Source of the DNA: Flavobacterium sp. HBTb2-11-1
GTDB lineage: Bacteria; Bacteroidota; Bacteroidia; Flavobacteriales; Flavobacteriaceae
DNA: 64,000 bases
Direction of reading: 5' to 3'
Assembly (NCBI RefSeq): GCF_009826975.1
Contig: NZ_WUMO01000007.1
Location: forward strand, 307,025-371,024
Below are positions 51,906 to 60,913 of this stretch, in pieces. The position numbers and the translations under genes were made by a program. The first letter of the stretch is position 1. Every line of letters starts with the position of its first letter. Under the pieces are notes generated by a model. The model ran no database searches. It saw only the letters and a program-made list of their open reading frames with translations, and was not told the DNA's origin.

Positions 51906-53423
51906 TTATTTCTTAAAGATTTTGGTCAAGACACCAAAAACACCTCTTATAAAAGTTGCGCTTGTTACAACTTTCAAAACAGATTTCGTGACAACTTCTG
52001 TAGTGCTAGGTCCTGATTTTGATGATTTAGCAGGAGCTTGTTCTTCTTGTTGAGCTGCGGCTTCTGCTGCTTCCGTCAGTTTTTTGTTTAAAATTTCAAA
52101 AGCACTCTCGCGATCAATTTCTTCAGCGTATTTCTTAACTAATTTTGATTTGCCGTTTATTTCTTCAATTTCAGATTGAGATAAAACATCCATTCTGCTC
52201 ATTGGTGCGCGCATCATAGTAGCAACAAGCGGAGTTGGGATACCTTTTTCATTTAATGCTGTTACTAAAGCTTCTCCAATTCCTAAACTCGTTAATAATT
52301 CGTCTGTTTTATAATAAGGAGAAGTAGGGTAGTTGTCCGCTGTTTTTTTAATCGCCTGACGATCATTTGCTGTAAAAGCTCTTAGCGCATGCTGAATCTT
52401 TAATCCTAACTGAGCCAAAACACCGCTTGGAACATCCATTGGATTTTGGGTAACAAAATAAAGTCCGACACCTTTTGAACGAATCAATTTTACGATTGTT
52501 TCAATCTGCTCTAAAAGTGCTTTGCTGGCTTCATTAAAAATTAAATGTGCTTCGTCAATAAAGATTACCAATTCAGGCTGATCTGCATCTCCTTTTTCTG
52601 GCATCTTCTGATAAATTTCGGACAAAAGACTTAACATAAAAGTCGAGAATAATTTTGGTTTATCCTGAATATCCGTCAAGCGGATGATATTTACATAACC
52701 TTTTCCGTTTTCATCAATTCGCATCAAATCATCAGTCTCAAAAGACAATTCACCAAAAAACAAATCACCGCCTTGCTGTTCCAATTCTATAATCTTTCTA
52801 AGAATAGTTCCAGTTGTGGCAGTCGAAATTTTTCCATAACTGGCAGCGATTTCGTCTTTGCCTTCTTCAGTAATATAATTAATTACTTTTTTAATGTCTT
52901 TTAAATCCAATAAAGGCATCTTGTTATCATCACAGTATTTAAAGATAACCGCAACGACCCCGGCCTGAGTATCATTTAAATCTAAAATTCGAGAAAATAA
53001 AACAGGTCCAAACTCAGAAACAGTGGCGCGAAGGCGTACTCCATTCTGTTTGGATAAAGACATCAATTCAACAGGAAATGCGGCTACATTATAAGGTACA
53101 TTAATTTTAGCATGACGTTCTGTAATGAAACCTTCTTCTTTACCTTCTTTTGCAATACCACTAAAGTCTCCTTTAATATCCATCATCAATACAGGAATTC
53201 CTGCATTAGAAAGCTGTTCAGAAAAAACCTGAATTGTTTTCGTTTTTCCTGTTCCAGTTGCGCCAGCAATTAACCCGTGACGATTTAAAGTTTTTAGTGG
53301 AATTTTGACATGCGCTTCTGCAATTGGCTCACCATCAAGAATTGCACCTCCAAGTATGATGCTGTCTCCCTTAGATGAATACCCAGTATTTATGTCTGCA
53401 ATAAAATTCTCTTTTTTATTCAT
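51906..53423 (-). CDS. HerA-like ATPase (DUF853 family)
   Basis: This 505-residue ATPase has Walker A GATGTGKT (54-61) and Walker B LVIFIDEAHLIF, with a following arginine-rich QALRAFTANDRQAIKK segment typical of HerA/FtsK-type hexameric motors. The DUF853 family is conserved in bacteria and its substrate is unknown; DNA translocation or remodelling is inferred from the fold. A low-complexity C-terminal tail (TEAAEAAAQQEEQAPAKSSK) precedes a short final hydrophobic helix. It is divergent from exbB across a 379-bp spacer. Confidence 0.88.
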   Translation of the reverse strand: MNKKENFIADINTGYSSKGDSIILGGAILDGEPIAEAHVKIPLKTLNRHGLIAGATGTGKTKTIQVFSEQLSNAGIPVLMMDIKGDFSGIAKEGKEEGFITERHAKINVPYNVAAFPVELMSLSKQNGVRLRATVSEFGPVLFSRILDLNDTQAGVVAVIFKYCDDNKMPLLDLKDIKKVINYITEEGKDEIAASYGKISTATTGTILRKIIELEQQGGDLFFGELSFETDDLMRIDENGKGYVNIIRLTDIQDKPKLFSTFMLSLLSEIYQKMPEKGDADQPELVIFIDEAHLIFNEASKALLEQIETIVKLIRSKGVGLYFVTQNPMDVPSGVLAQLGLKIQHALRAFTANDRQAIKKTADNYPTSPYYKTDELLTSLGIGEALVTALNEKGIPTPLVATMMRAPMSRMDVLSQSEIEEINGKSKLVKKYAEEIDRESAFEILNKKLTEAAEAAAQQEEQAPAKSSKSGPSTTEVVTKSVLKVVTSATFIRGVFGVLTKIFKK

Positions 53424-53802
53424 GTTTTTATTTGTAATTTAGATTGTTATGAATATTGCTTTGTTTTTGGGCGCTTTTTATGTGGTTTTTTTTAGTAAGA
53501 AAAAGCTTTTTTTGATTGAAAAATTAATAAAAAAAAAATTCTCAGCTTTTTAAGAAGATATCAAAGGAATCTTTGAATATTTACTAAAACGTTGTAATTT
53601 TTCTAATTATCGTCCTTTTTTTTGTTTTATCTAAAAAATGATGCGACCAATTTAATGAGATATTTTTTAATTTGAAGTTAAATTTCGGTCAATTAAATTA
53701 AAAAAAGTTTTTTTATTTAAACTAAACGTATAAATTTGCTCCTCTACAAGTTAAATATAACTAAAAAATAAAAATTATTTAAAACTATTAAAATTAAAAA
53801 AA
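53424..53802. other. Divergent spacer between the HerA-like and exbB genes
   Basis: 379 bp, AT-rich with long poly-A and poly-T stretches (e.g. 53500-53540). The best promoter signal is TAAATTTG at 53731-53738 on the plus strand, 65 bases before exbB, without a well-placed TTG. No ORF or strong hairpin seen. Confidence 0.4.
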
Positions 53803-54627
53803 ATGGCAAACGTTAAAGTTAAAAAAGAAAGCACTTCAAATGGCGGAGGAATGATCACAGGAATCATTATTGTAGCGTGTATCTTAGTAGGGGTGTTTAT
53901 TTGGAAAGTAATCATGGGGGATTCTGCGAACTTCGAAGGAGGTAATCCAGAAACAGGACATCCAATCAATACATTAGGACAAGTATATAAAGGAGGTTTC
54001 ATCGTACCAGTATTATTAGGTATGTTTTTAATGGTTGTTGTTTTTTCTATTGAAAGATTTATTGTTATCGGTAAAGCTGCTGGAAAAACTAACCTTGACA
54101 AATTCATGAAAAGTGTTCAAGGTAGTATTAAAGAAGGAAACATTGAAGCTGCTATCGCTTCTTGCGACAAACAACAAGGTTCAGTTGCAAATGCAATTAA
54201 ATCAGCTTTAGTGAAATACCAAGATGTTAAGAAAGAAGGATTCAACAGCGAAGAAGCTTCAGAAGTAATCCACAAAGAAATTGAAGAGGCAACTTCATTA
54301 GAAATGCCAATGTTAGAGAAAAATATGACTATTATCTCTACTTTAGTATCTTTAGGTACATTAGGAGGATTATTAGGAACTGTATCTGGTATGATTAAAG
54401 CGTTTGGTGCGTTAGCTTCTGCTGGTACTCCTGACCAAGCTGCTCTTGCAACAGGTATCTCTGAGGCACTTATCAATACTGCTACAGGTATCTCTACTTC
54501 TATCTTAGCGATTGTTTCTTACAACTTCTTTACTGCTAAAATTGACGATTTAACTTACTCTATCGATGAGGCTGGTACTACAATCGTGAATACTTACAGA
54601 AAATTCAGAGGAAGTTTAAGACAATAA
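53803..54627 (+). CDS. exbB: ExbB/TolQ-family proton channel subunit
   Basis: ExbB forms the pentameric inner-membrane channel that uses proton flow to energise TonB. The 274-residue protein has four hydrophobic regions: about 17-37, 66-85, 172-192 and 218-238, one more than the three in E. coli ExbB, as often seen in Bacteroidota. The conserved C-terminal motor part is TLVSLGTLGGLLGTVSGMIK and TGISEALINTATGISTSILA. It heads an operon with two ExbD genes and TonB (43 bp to the next). Confidence 0.93.
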   Translation: MANVKVKKESTSNGGGMITGIIIVACILVGVFIWKVIMGDSANFEGGNPETGHPINTLGQVYKGGFIVPVLLGMFLMVVVFSIERFIVIGKAAGKTNLDKFMKSVQGSIKEGNIEAAIASCDKQQGSVANAIKSALVKYQDVKKEGFNSEEASEVIHKEIEEATSLEMPMLEKNMTIISTLVSLGTLGGLLGTVSGMIKAFGALASAGTPDQAALATGISEALINTATGISTSILAIVSYNFFTAKIDDLTYSIDEAGTTIVNTYRKFRGSLRQ

Positions 54628-54670
54628 TTAATTTTTGATATTTAATATCAAAAAAATAAAATAAAAGATA

Positions 54671-55282
54671 ATGGCTAAAATAAAAATGAAAAAAAAGTCT
54701 ACATCGACAGATATGACTGCGATGTGTGATGTAGCGTTCCTTTTGCTGACGTTCTTTATTTTGACCGCTACTGCTAAAGTGCCAGAGGCACTTCCTGTAG
54801 ATACTCCAGCATCTACTGTACAAACTAAATTGCCAGATACAGATTTGGCTATTATTACAGTAGGAAAAGGAAAAGTATTTTTTGACATCAAAGGAAGAGA
54901 GATTCGTAAAAGAACTCTTGAAGGAATAGGTGCAAAATATGGTATTAATTTCTCTGAAGAAGATAAAACCAAATTTGCTCTTATGGACGACTTCGGTGTG
55001 CCAGTTACAGGTTTAAAGCAGATCATTGATATGAAAGCGGCGGACAGAACCAAAGCAAATCAACCTGGAATTCCTTTGGATTCATTAGATAATCAATTAA
55101 AAGAATGGCTTCTTATTTCTAGAAGAGCTACAATTGATTTAGATGACAAAGAATTGCAGATTGCTATTAAAGGAGATGCGAAGGAAGAATATCCAAAAAT
55201 CAAAAAGATTATGGATATCTTACAAGATCAGAAAATCAATTCCTTTAACTTAGTTACAGGTACGAGAGGGAAAGACTTTTAA
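54671..55282 (+). CDS. exbD: ExbD/TolR-family protein, first copy
   Basis: ExbD sits in the pore of ExbB and couples proton flow to TonB. The 203-residue protein has a short basic cytoplasmic start, one membrane helix (about 18-36) with the essential Asp D20 in MCDVAFLLLTFFI, and a periplasmic domain of normal size. The order ExbB-ExbD-ExbD-TonB is typical of Bacteroidota, where two distinct ExbD chains may form the required dimer. It is 18 bp from the second ExbD gene. Confidence 0.92.
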   Translation: MAKIKMKKKSTSTDMTAMCDVAFLLLTFFILTATAKVPEALPVDTPASTVQTKLPDTDLAIITVGKGKVFFDIKGREIRKRTLEGIGAKYGINFSEEDKTKFALMDDFGVPVTGLKQIIDMKAADRTKANQPGIPLDSLDNQLKEWLLISRRATIDLDDKELQIAIKGDAKEEYPKIKKIMDILQDQKINSFNLVTGTRGKDF

Positions 55283-55300
55283 TTAAAAAATATACACTAA

Positions 55301-55861
55301 ATGGCTGAATTAAATACCGGCGACGGCGGTGGTGGTAAAGGTGGTAAAGTAAGAAGCAAGAAGCAGAATTCGAAAGTCGATTTAACGGCTATGGTGGATT
55401 TGGCATTCTTATTGATCACATTCTTTATGTTAACTACTTCGTTGTCAAAACCTCAATCGATGGATTTGTCGTTGCCTGATAAAGAGGATGATCCAAATAA
55501 ACCAAAAGTTGATACTAAAGTAGACGAAAATCGTACCATGACAGTAATGTTAGGTGGCGATAATAAAATGGTTTACTATATGGGATTATTAGCGACACCG
55601 AAAGTAGGGCCAAAAGACATTGCATATGGTAAAGATGGTATCCGTAAAGAATTACTTAAACAGAAAAAAAATGTTTTAGCTTATTCTGCAGCTTTAGGGA
55701 AACCTAAAAACGGAATCATTGTGATCATTAAACCAACTAAGAAATCAAATTACCGTAATTTGGTTGATATCTTAGATGAGATGGCTATCACTGGAGTTGA
55801 AACTTATGCGATTGTTCCAGAGTTTACACCAGAGGAAACGAAATTGATAGATAAAAAATAA
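55301..55861 (+). CDS. exbD: ExbD/TolR-family protein, second copy
   Basis: This 186-residue protein starts with a glycine-rich cytoplasmic stretch (GDGGGGKGGKVRSKK), then a membrane helix (about 30-47) with the proton-coupling Asp D33 in MVDLAFLLITFFML, followed by a periplasmic domain. It differs from the first copy in length and sequence, so the two are not recent duplicates. It is followed by tonB after 38 bp. Confidence 0.92.
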   Translation: MAELNTGDGGGGKGGKVRSKKQNSKVDLTAMVDLAFLLITFFMLTTSLSKPQSMDLSLPDKEDDPNKPKVDTKVDENRTMTVMLGGDNKMVYYMGLLATPKVGPKDIAYGKDGIRKELLKQKKNVLAYSAALGKPKNGIIVIIKPTKKSNYRNLVDILDEMAITGVETYAIVPEFTPEETKLIDKK

Positions 55862-55899
55862 GAGCAATCTTAGTTTTGTCAACTTAAAAATCAAGAAAA

Positions 55900-56703
55900 A
55901 TGAAATTAGATATTATAAAAAATCAGTGGCTTGATATCGTATTCGAAGGTCGTAATAAGATATATGGAGCATACGAGCTGAGAAAATCGAACGGAAAAAC
56001 AACTGTGAAAGCACTTGTTATCGGTTCTCTTATTTTCAGTTTTGCAGTTGCTGCTCCTCTTATTGCAAGTTTCTTACCTGATTCTTCAGAAGAAGAGGTA
56101 AACAACGATATTAAGATTGCAACGGTAAAATTACCTCCAAAGAAAAAAGAGGAAATTAAACCAAATACACCACCGCCACCGCCACCGCCACCAAAAGTGG
56201 ATCAGGTAAAATTCGTAAAACCTGTGGTTGCAAAAGCGGAGGAAGTAACTGAAGACCCACCAAAAATTGTTGATTTAAAAGACAAAAAAGTTGGTGCTGA
56301 GACTATCAAAGGTGATCCAGATGCAGTTTTAACTGTTGATGAGCCAGTTGGTAAAGGACCAGTAGCAGAGGTGGTTCAAGAAGATAACACTGTATACAAC
56401 ACAGCTGGTATCGAAGTAAAACCAGACTTTCCAGGAGGTATTGATAAATTCTACAAGTTCGTAGGTAATAATTACAAAACTCCAGAAGAAGAAGGTTTAA
56501 AAGGTAAAGTTTACGTTACGTTTGTAGTTGAAAAAGACGGGTCGTTAACAGATATTAAAGTTTTAAGAGATATCGGTTACGGTACAGGAGCAGAAGCAAT
56601 TCGTGTTCTTAAAAAATGTCCAAAATGGACTCCCGGCGAGCAAAATGGTAAAAAAGTTAGGGTATTATACTCGCTTCCTATTACTATTCAATCTGCAGAA
56701 TAA
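55900..56703 (+). CDS. tonB: TonB-family energy transducer
   Basis: TonB carries energy from ExbB/ExbD to outer-membrane receptors. The 267-residue protein has a cytoplasmic N-terminus with GRNKIYGAYELRKS, a membrane helix (about 36-59), a proline run P91-P98 within a Pro/Lys-rich spacer that spans the periplasm, and a C-terminal TonB domain (about 185-265, GKVYVTFVVEKDGSL and GYGTGAEAIRVLKKCPKWTPG). The last base of its stop overlaps the next gene start. In Bacteroidota it would drive SusCD-type receptors. Confidence 0.93.
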   Translation: MKLDIIKNQWLDIVFEGRNKIYGAYELRKSNGKTTVKALVIGSLIFSFAVAAPLIASFLPDSSEEEVNNDIKIATVKLPPKKKEEIKPNTPPPPPPPPKVDQVKFVKPVVAKAEEVTEDPPKIVDLKDKKVGAETIKGDPDAVLTVDEPVGKGPVAEVVQEDNTVYNTAGIEVKPDFPGGIDKFYKFVGNNYKTPEEEGLKGKVYVTFVVEKDGSLTDIKVLRDIGYGTGAEAIRVLKKCPKWTPGEQNGKKVRVLYSLPITIQSAE

Positions 56704-56930
56704 TGTTAAAAGATATGCTTAATAATATTCAGAAGAAATCGCTCAAAGAGCGATTTCTTCTTGTTTTAGGAATACTGTTTTTTTTAATATATCTTGTACT
56801 CGGTTTAATGATTATGTTTTGGGAAAAGCTCCCACTGAATATGGAACCTAAATACAGATATGCTTTTGGAGGATTACTGATTGTGTATTCTGGAATAAGA
56901 TTTTTAAGATTAATTAATTCAAAAGAATAA
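56703..56930 (+). CDS. Small two-helix membrane protein of the exb-tonB operon
   Basis: This 75-residue protein has a basic N-terminal helix (NIQKKSLKERF) and two hydrophobic segments (about 18-38 and 48-64). The start codon overlaps the tonB stop codon and a lipoprotein gene follows after 2 bp, so it is firmly part of the operon. No family is recognised. A role in tethering or assembling the TonB complex is an inference from its position. Confidence 0.7.
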   Translation: MLKDMLNNIQKKSLKERFLLVLGILFFLIYLVLGLMIMFWEKLPLNMEPKYRYAFGGLLIVYSGIRFLRLINSKE

Positions 56931-56932
56931 TT

Positions 56933-57856
56933 ATGTTGAAATATAGTAAGGCTTTAGGTTTGATGGTTTTTGTCTTTTTGTTTGCGATGTGCAACCAAAA
57001 AAGCAAAAATGAAGCTGAAAAAGAAACCATTTTAAAAGGATCACTTGATATTACAGTTGATGAAACTGTAAAACAAATCGTAGACGATCAGGTTGCTGTT
57101 TTTGAAGGAACTTACTATGATGCAAAAATTACAGTAAAGCCCAAATCAGAAGCTGAAGTAATTAATGATTTATTAAATCAAAAAGCTAAAGTTGTCATCA
57201 CAACTCGAGATCTGACTCCACAAGAGAAGACTCGTTTTGAAAAAAGCAAAATTAATCCTAGAGTGACGCCTTTTGCACGTGATGCAGTTGCTTTTATTTC
57301 AAACAAAAGCAATAATGATACTCTTATTGCGTTGAAAAGTGTAATCGATTTTATTCAGGGAAAACCGGATGGTAAGATTAAAGGACTCGTTTTTGATAAT
57401 CCTAATTCAAGTACTGTTCGCTACATGAAAGAATTAGCTAAGGTAAATGAAGTTCCAAAAGCTGGCGTTTTCTCTTTTAAAACAAATAACGAAGTAATAA
57501 AATTTGTTTCTGAAAATGATGGAATGATTGGGGTTATTGGAGTAAATTGGTTGTATCAGCCAACTCCTGACATGACAGAAACAATCAAGAATATAAATGT
57601 CTTAAGTGTACAAGGACTTAATGGTGGTGGATACTACAGTCCAACGCAAAATGACCTTGGAGAGGAGAAATATCCTTTGGCACGTGATTTGTTTATTATC
57701 AATTGTCAAGGTTATTCAGGTCTTGGAATGGGGTTTGCTTCATTCATAGCTGGAGATATTGGCCAGCGAATAGTCTTGAAATCTGGTTTACTGCCATATA
57801 AAACACCAGGGCGTAAATTAAAAATTAGAAGTGAAATTATAAAAGATAAAGAATAA
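56933..57856 (+). CDS. PstS-like substrate-binding lipoprotein
   Basis: This 307-residue lipoprotein has its lipobox ending FAM|C20. The body has the two-lobed periplasmic binding-protein pattern of PstS/PBP-like-2 domains: KGSLDITVDETVKQIVDD, VTPFARDAVAFISNK, the loop NPNSSTVRYMKELAK, and GVIGVNWLY. Phosphate or another oxyanion is the likely ligand, but no PstABC genes are nearby; instead it sits between a TonB gene and a TPR gene. This position suggests a ligand-sensing or scaffolding role in the Exb-Ton complex rather than ABC import, which is an inference. Confidence 0.82.
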   Translation: MLKYSKALGLMVFVFLFAMCNQKSKNEAEKETILKGSLDITVDETVKQIVDDQVAVFEGTYYDAKITVKPKSEAEVINDLLNQKAKVVITTRDLTPQEKTRFEKSKINPRVTPFARDAVAFISNKSNNDTLIALKSVIDFIQGKPDGKIKGLVFDNPNSSTVRYMKELAKVNEVPKAGVFSFKTNNEVIKFVSENDGMIGVIGVNWLYQPTPDMTETIKNINVLSVQGLNGGGYYSPTQNDLGEEKYPLARDLFIINCQGYSGLGMGFASFIAGDIGQRIVLKSGLLPYKTPGRKLKIRSEIIKDKE

Positions 57857-57872
57857 ATTAATTACGATAAAG

Positions 57873-59540
57873 ATGAATAAATTTAAAATTTTTAGTCTTG
57901 CATTAGTTGCCTCGGCCACTGCGGCAAAAGCGCAAGACATCAACCAAGCAAAGAAGGCAATTGATGCTGAACAATTTGATAAAGCGAAAAACATTCTTAA
58001 ATCAATCATCAAAGCTAAACCTTCAGATGGAGAAGCAAATTTTGTGCTAGGGAATGTGTATTTAAACCAATCTGTAGTTGACTCTGCTAAAATTTATTAT
58101 AATAACGGATTGCAGGCTTCAGATAAGAAAAACTTAAACTATATTGGTTTAGGTCAATTAGATCTTGATGCAAAAAACACTGCAGCTGCTCAAGCAAATT
58201 TTGCTTTAGCTACTAAAGACATGAGAAAAAAAGATATAAATGAATTTATTTATATCGCTAGAGCATATATGAACTCTGAAAATCCAGATTATAAAAATGC
58301 TATTGAAGTTTTAAAACGCGCTTTATTAGTTGATCCGCAGAATGCACAAGCATTATTAGCAATTGGAGATGCTTACTATGGAGCAAACAATCAAAATGAT
58401 GCTTACAAAGCATACCGTGATGCATTTACTGCTGACAATACTTTATTGAGAGCAAAAATGCAGTTAGGTGTCTTATTAAAAGGGGCTAAATCTTATGATG
58501 AAGCAATTAAATCATTCAATGAAGTTATCGCATTAGATGCTAATTATGGGCCAGTTTACAGAGAATTAGCTGAGACATATTACAAATGGGCTAGAAATAA
58601 ACCTTCTACTGCTAAAGTTAATTTGCAAAATGCAATTACAAACTACGAGAAGTATTTAAGTTTGACAGATTACTCGCTTGATTCTAAAATGCGTCATGCA
58701 GATTTCTTAATCTTGGTAAAAGATTACAAACAGCTAGAAACTGTTGCAAACAAAATGATTGCTCAAGATAAAGTAAATCCTAGAATTTACAGATATTTAG
58801 GTTATGCGGCTTACGAAAATGGTAATGTTGATGTAGCAATTAAATCTATAGAAGATTATATCAAAGCGCCAGGAAACAAAGTTATTGGGAGAGATTACTA
58901 CTACTTAGGATTGGCTAAAATTAAAAAAGGAACTGCTGCTGATGGTACAGTAAATCAAGCATCTTTTGATGCAGGTTTAGCTGATATCAAAAAAGCTATT
59001 GAATTAGAACCTCTAGTAGTAGAAGAATTTGCAGATTTTGGGAAAGAATTATTTGGTAAAAAACAATATGCGCAAGCGGCGGCTATTTTTGAACTTGGAG
59101 CAAATAATCCTGAGTCTAAAAACTACTTAGATGACAGCGTTTATTATGGAATTTCTTTATACTACGGTAATGCTAGTAAACCAAAAGAGAGCCGTGATGC
59201 AGTAGCTTTAGGAAAAGCGGATGCAACTTTTGATAAAATTTTAACTACTGCTCCTAATTATGATGAAGCATATTTGTATAAAGGAAGAATTAATACTTTA
59301 TTAGACAAAGATGATATGATCATTAAAAACTACGAAGAGTATGTTACTAAAATTACAGCTAAAGGTCCTGAAGAAGTAGCGAAGCCAGCTGTAACTAAGA
59401 AAATTATTGAAGCTTACAACAGTATTGGTGCTGCTTATGCTAATACAGATAAAGCTAAAGCTGTTGAATATTTCAATAAAACTTTAGTTTTAGATCCAGC
59501 AAATTCATATGCGACACAATCTATAAAATCTTTAAAATAA
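57873..59540 (+). CDS. TPR-repeat secreted protein
   Basis: This 555-residue protein has a signal peptide ending TAAKAQ (about 21). The rest consists of about eight tetratricopeptide repeats, visible as NFVLGNVYLNQSVVDSAKIYY, AQALLAIGDAYYGANNQNDA, GPVYRELAETYYKWAR and others up to YNSIGAAYANTDKAKAVEYF. Such solenoids bind proteins, and its position as the last gene of the exb-tonB operon suggests it interacts with the TonB complex in the periplasm. A terminator follows at 59563. Confidence 0.85.
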   Translation: MNKFKIFSLALVASATAAKAQDINQAKKAIDAEQFDKAKNILKSIIKAKPSDGEANFVLGNVYLNQSVVDSAKIYYNNGLQASDKKNLNYIGLGQLDLDAKNTAAAQANFALATKDMRKKDINEFIYIARAYMNSENPDYKNAIEVLKRALLVDPQNAQALLAIGDAYYGANNQNDAYKAYRDAFTADNTLLRAKMQLGVLLKGAKSYDEAIKSFNEVIALDANYGPVYRELAETYYKWARNKPSTAKVNLQNAITNYEKYLSLTDYSLDSKMRHADFLILVKDYKQLETVANKMIAQDKVNPRIYRYLGYAAYENGNVDVAIKSIEDYIKAPGNKVIGRDYYYLGLAKIKKGTAADGTVNQASFDAGLADIKKAIELEPLVVEEFADFGKELFGKKQYAQAAAIFELGANNPESKNYLDDSVYYGISLYYGNASKPKESRDAVALGKADATFDKILTTAPNYDEAYLYKGRINTLLDKDDMIIKNYEEYVTKITAKGPEEVAKPAVTKKIIEAYNSIGAAYANTDKAKAVEYFNKTLVLDPANSYATQSIKSLK

Positions 59541-59562
59541 TTTAGATTTTTGAAAATAATAG

Positions 59563-59596
59563 AAAACCGATAGTTCAATAAACTATCGGTTTTTTT
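59563..59596 (+). terminator. Terminator of the exb-tonB operon
   Basis: 13-base arms (AAAACCGATAGTT, 59563-59575, and its complement at 59581-59593) around CAATA, with a T-run to 59596. The T-run overlaps the TTG element of the next promoter. Confidence 0.8.
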
Positions 59597-59622
59597 GTTC
59601 CGTATATTATTGACTATCTTTG
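59595..59622 (+). promoter_or_regulatory. Promoter of queE
   Basis: TTG (59595-59597), 17 bases, TATCTTTG (59615-59622), 18 bases before the start codon. Confidence 0.6.
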
Positions 59623-59640
59623 CACTCTTAAAATAATATA

Positions 59641-60273
59641 ATGTTACCGAAAGAAATACAATTAGAAGTAAATAAAGGAGCAATGCTTCCTTTGATGGAA
59701 GAATTTTATACCATTCAGGGAGAGGGTTCGCATACAGGAAGAGCGGCTTACTTTATTAGAATTGGTGGATGTGATGTGGGATGTCATTGGTGCGATGTGA
59801 AAGAAAGCTGGAATGCCGAGATTCATCCTCCAACGAAAGTAGATTTAATTGTTGAAAATGCTGCAAAATATGCAGATACAGTTGTTGTGACAGGTGGAGA
59901 ACCTTTATCTTGGGATATGACTCTTTTGACACAACGTTTAAAAGAGAAAAATTTAAAAGTACATATTGAAACTTCTGGAGCTTTTCCGTTATCAGGAACG
60001 TGGGACTGGATTTGTCTTTCGCCTAAAAAGAATAAACTGCCAACACAAACTGTCTATGATAACGCTCATGAGCTAAAAGTGATTATTTACAATAAACACG
60101 ATTTTATTTTTGCAGAAGAGCAAGCAGAATTAGTAAATGATAATGCAATTTTATTCCTTCAGCCAGAATGGAGTAAAAAAGAAGAAATGACTCCACTTAT
60201 TGTTGATTACGTCATGAATAATCCAAAATGGAGAGTTTCATTACAAACGCATAAGTATCTTAACATTCCGTAA
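59641..60273 (+). CDS. queE: 7-carboxy-7-deazaguanine synthase
   Basis: QueE is a radical-SAM enzyme that turns 6-carboxytetrahydropterin into 7-carboxy-7-deazaguanine, in queuosine synthesis. The 210-residue protein has the [4Fe-4S] ligands C44-x3-C48-x2-C51 (GGCDVGCHWC), with FYTIQGEGSHTGR before and VVVTGGEPL after, both QueE hallmarks. The start at ATG 59641 fits the promoter, though an internal ATG at codon 15 is possible. QueA lies at 35271. Confidence 0.94.
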   Translation: MLPKEIQLEVNKGAMLPLMEEFYTIQGEGSHTGRAAYFIRIGGCDVGCHWCDVKESWNAEIHPPTKVDLIVENAAKYADTVVVTGGEPLSWDMTLLTQRLKEKNLKVHIETSGAFPLSGTWDWICLSPKKNKLPTQTVYDNAHELKVIIYNKHDFIFAEEQAELVNDNAILFLQPEWSKKEEMTPLIVDYVMNNPKWRVSLQTHKYLNIP

Positions 60274-60276
60274 AAC

Positions 60277-60306
60277 AAAAAATCTCTTCACACGAAGAGA
60301 TTTTTT
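60277..60306. terminator. Bidirectional terminator after queE
   Basis: Arms AAAAAATCTCTTC and GAAGAGATTTTTT enclose ACAC. It separates the convergent queE and YfiT-like genes. Confidence 0.8.
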
Positions 60307-60351
60307 GTTTTACGGAAGTATACAAGCTGTGTAAAAAGTAAACACATTTTA

Positions 60352-60897
60352 TTATTTCCAATTTTTATAATTTTTCAAAGTGGTAATGTGTGCTAAATGA
60401 TGATTTCCGTGCCAAGCATACATTCCGATCATTCTCTTGAGTTTAATTTCTGAATTATCAGAAGGATGTATAAAAGTTTTCTCTAAATCAGATGTTGATA
60501 AACTTCGCATTATATAGCCCAATCTGAAATGAAGACCTTTCAGTAAATCTAGAGTTGGTTGGATTGGCATTGTCAGATTGTCGCTTAATTCAGACCAAAG
60601 CACTTCGTCATAAGGCTTAATTACAGGATTATTTTCTGTCAAAGCCCATTTTAGGCGAACGTAGCAGTTCATATGGCTTTCGGCACAATGATGAATAACT
60701 TGTCTTACTGTCCATCCGCCAGGTCTATAAGGAGTATCCAGTTGTTCGTCGGTTAAATGAATCGTTTCTTTTGCTAGTTTTTCAGGGAGAGTTTCAATTT
60801 CTTTGATTTTTTCAGAAAGATATTCTGTAGAATATTGTTCTGGGGCTGTAAATTTCCCAATAGGATATTTTAATTTCTCTAAATCTAGTTCATTCAT
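60352..60897 (-). CDS. YfiT-type DinB-family protein (putative bacillithiol transferase or metal-dependent hydrolase)
   Basis: This 181-residue four-helix-bundle protein begins LKYPIGKFTAPEQYS, the family start. The metal-binding histidines appear at H69/H70 (VIHHCAESH) and at H163 and H167 (WHGNHHLAHI). Its relative YfiT/BstA uses nickel or zinc to transfer bacillithiol to electrophiles. Whether this organism makes bacillithiol cannot be seen here. It is 16 bp from the methyltransferase gene upstream and likely cotranscribed. Confidence 0.85.
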   Translation of the reverse strand: MNELDLEKLKYPIGKFTAPEQYSTEYLSEKIKEIETLPEKLAKETIHLTDEQLDTPYRPGGWTVRQVIHHCAESHMNCYVRLKWALTENNPVIKPYDEVLWSELSDNLTMPIQPTLDLLKGLHFRLGYIMRSLSTSDLEKTFIHPSDNSEIKLKRMIGMYAWHGNHHLAHITTLKNYKNWK

Positions 60898-60913
60898 AGT
60901 TTTATGGTTTGTT

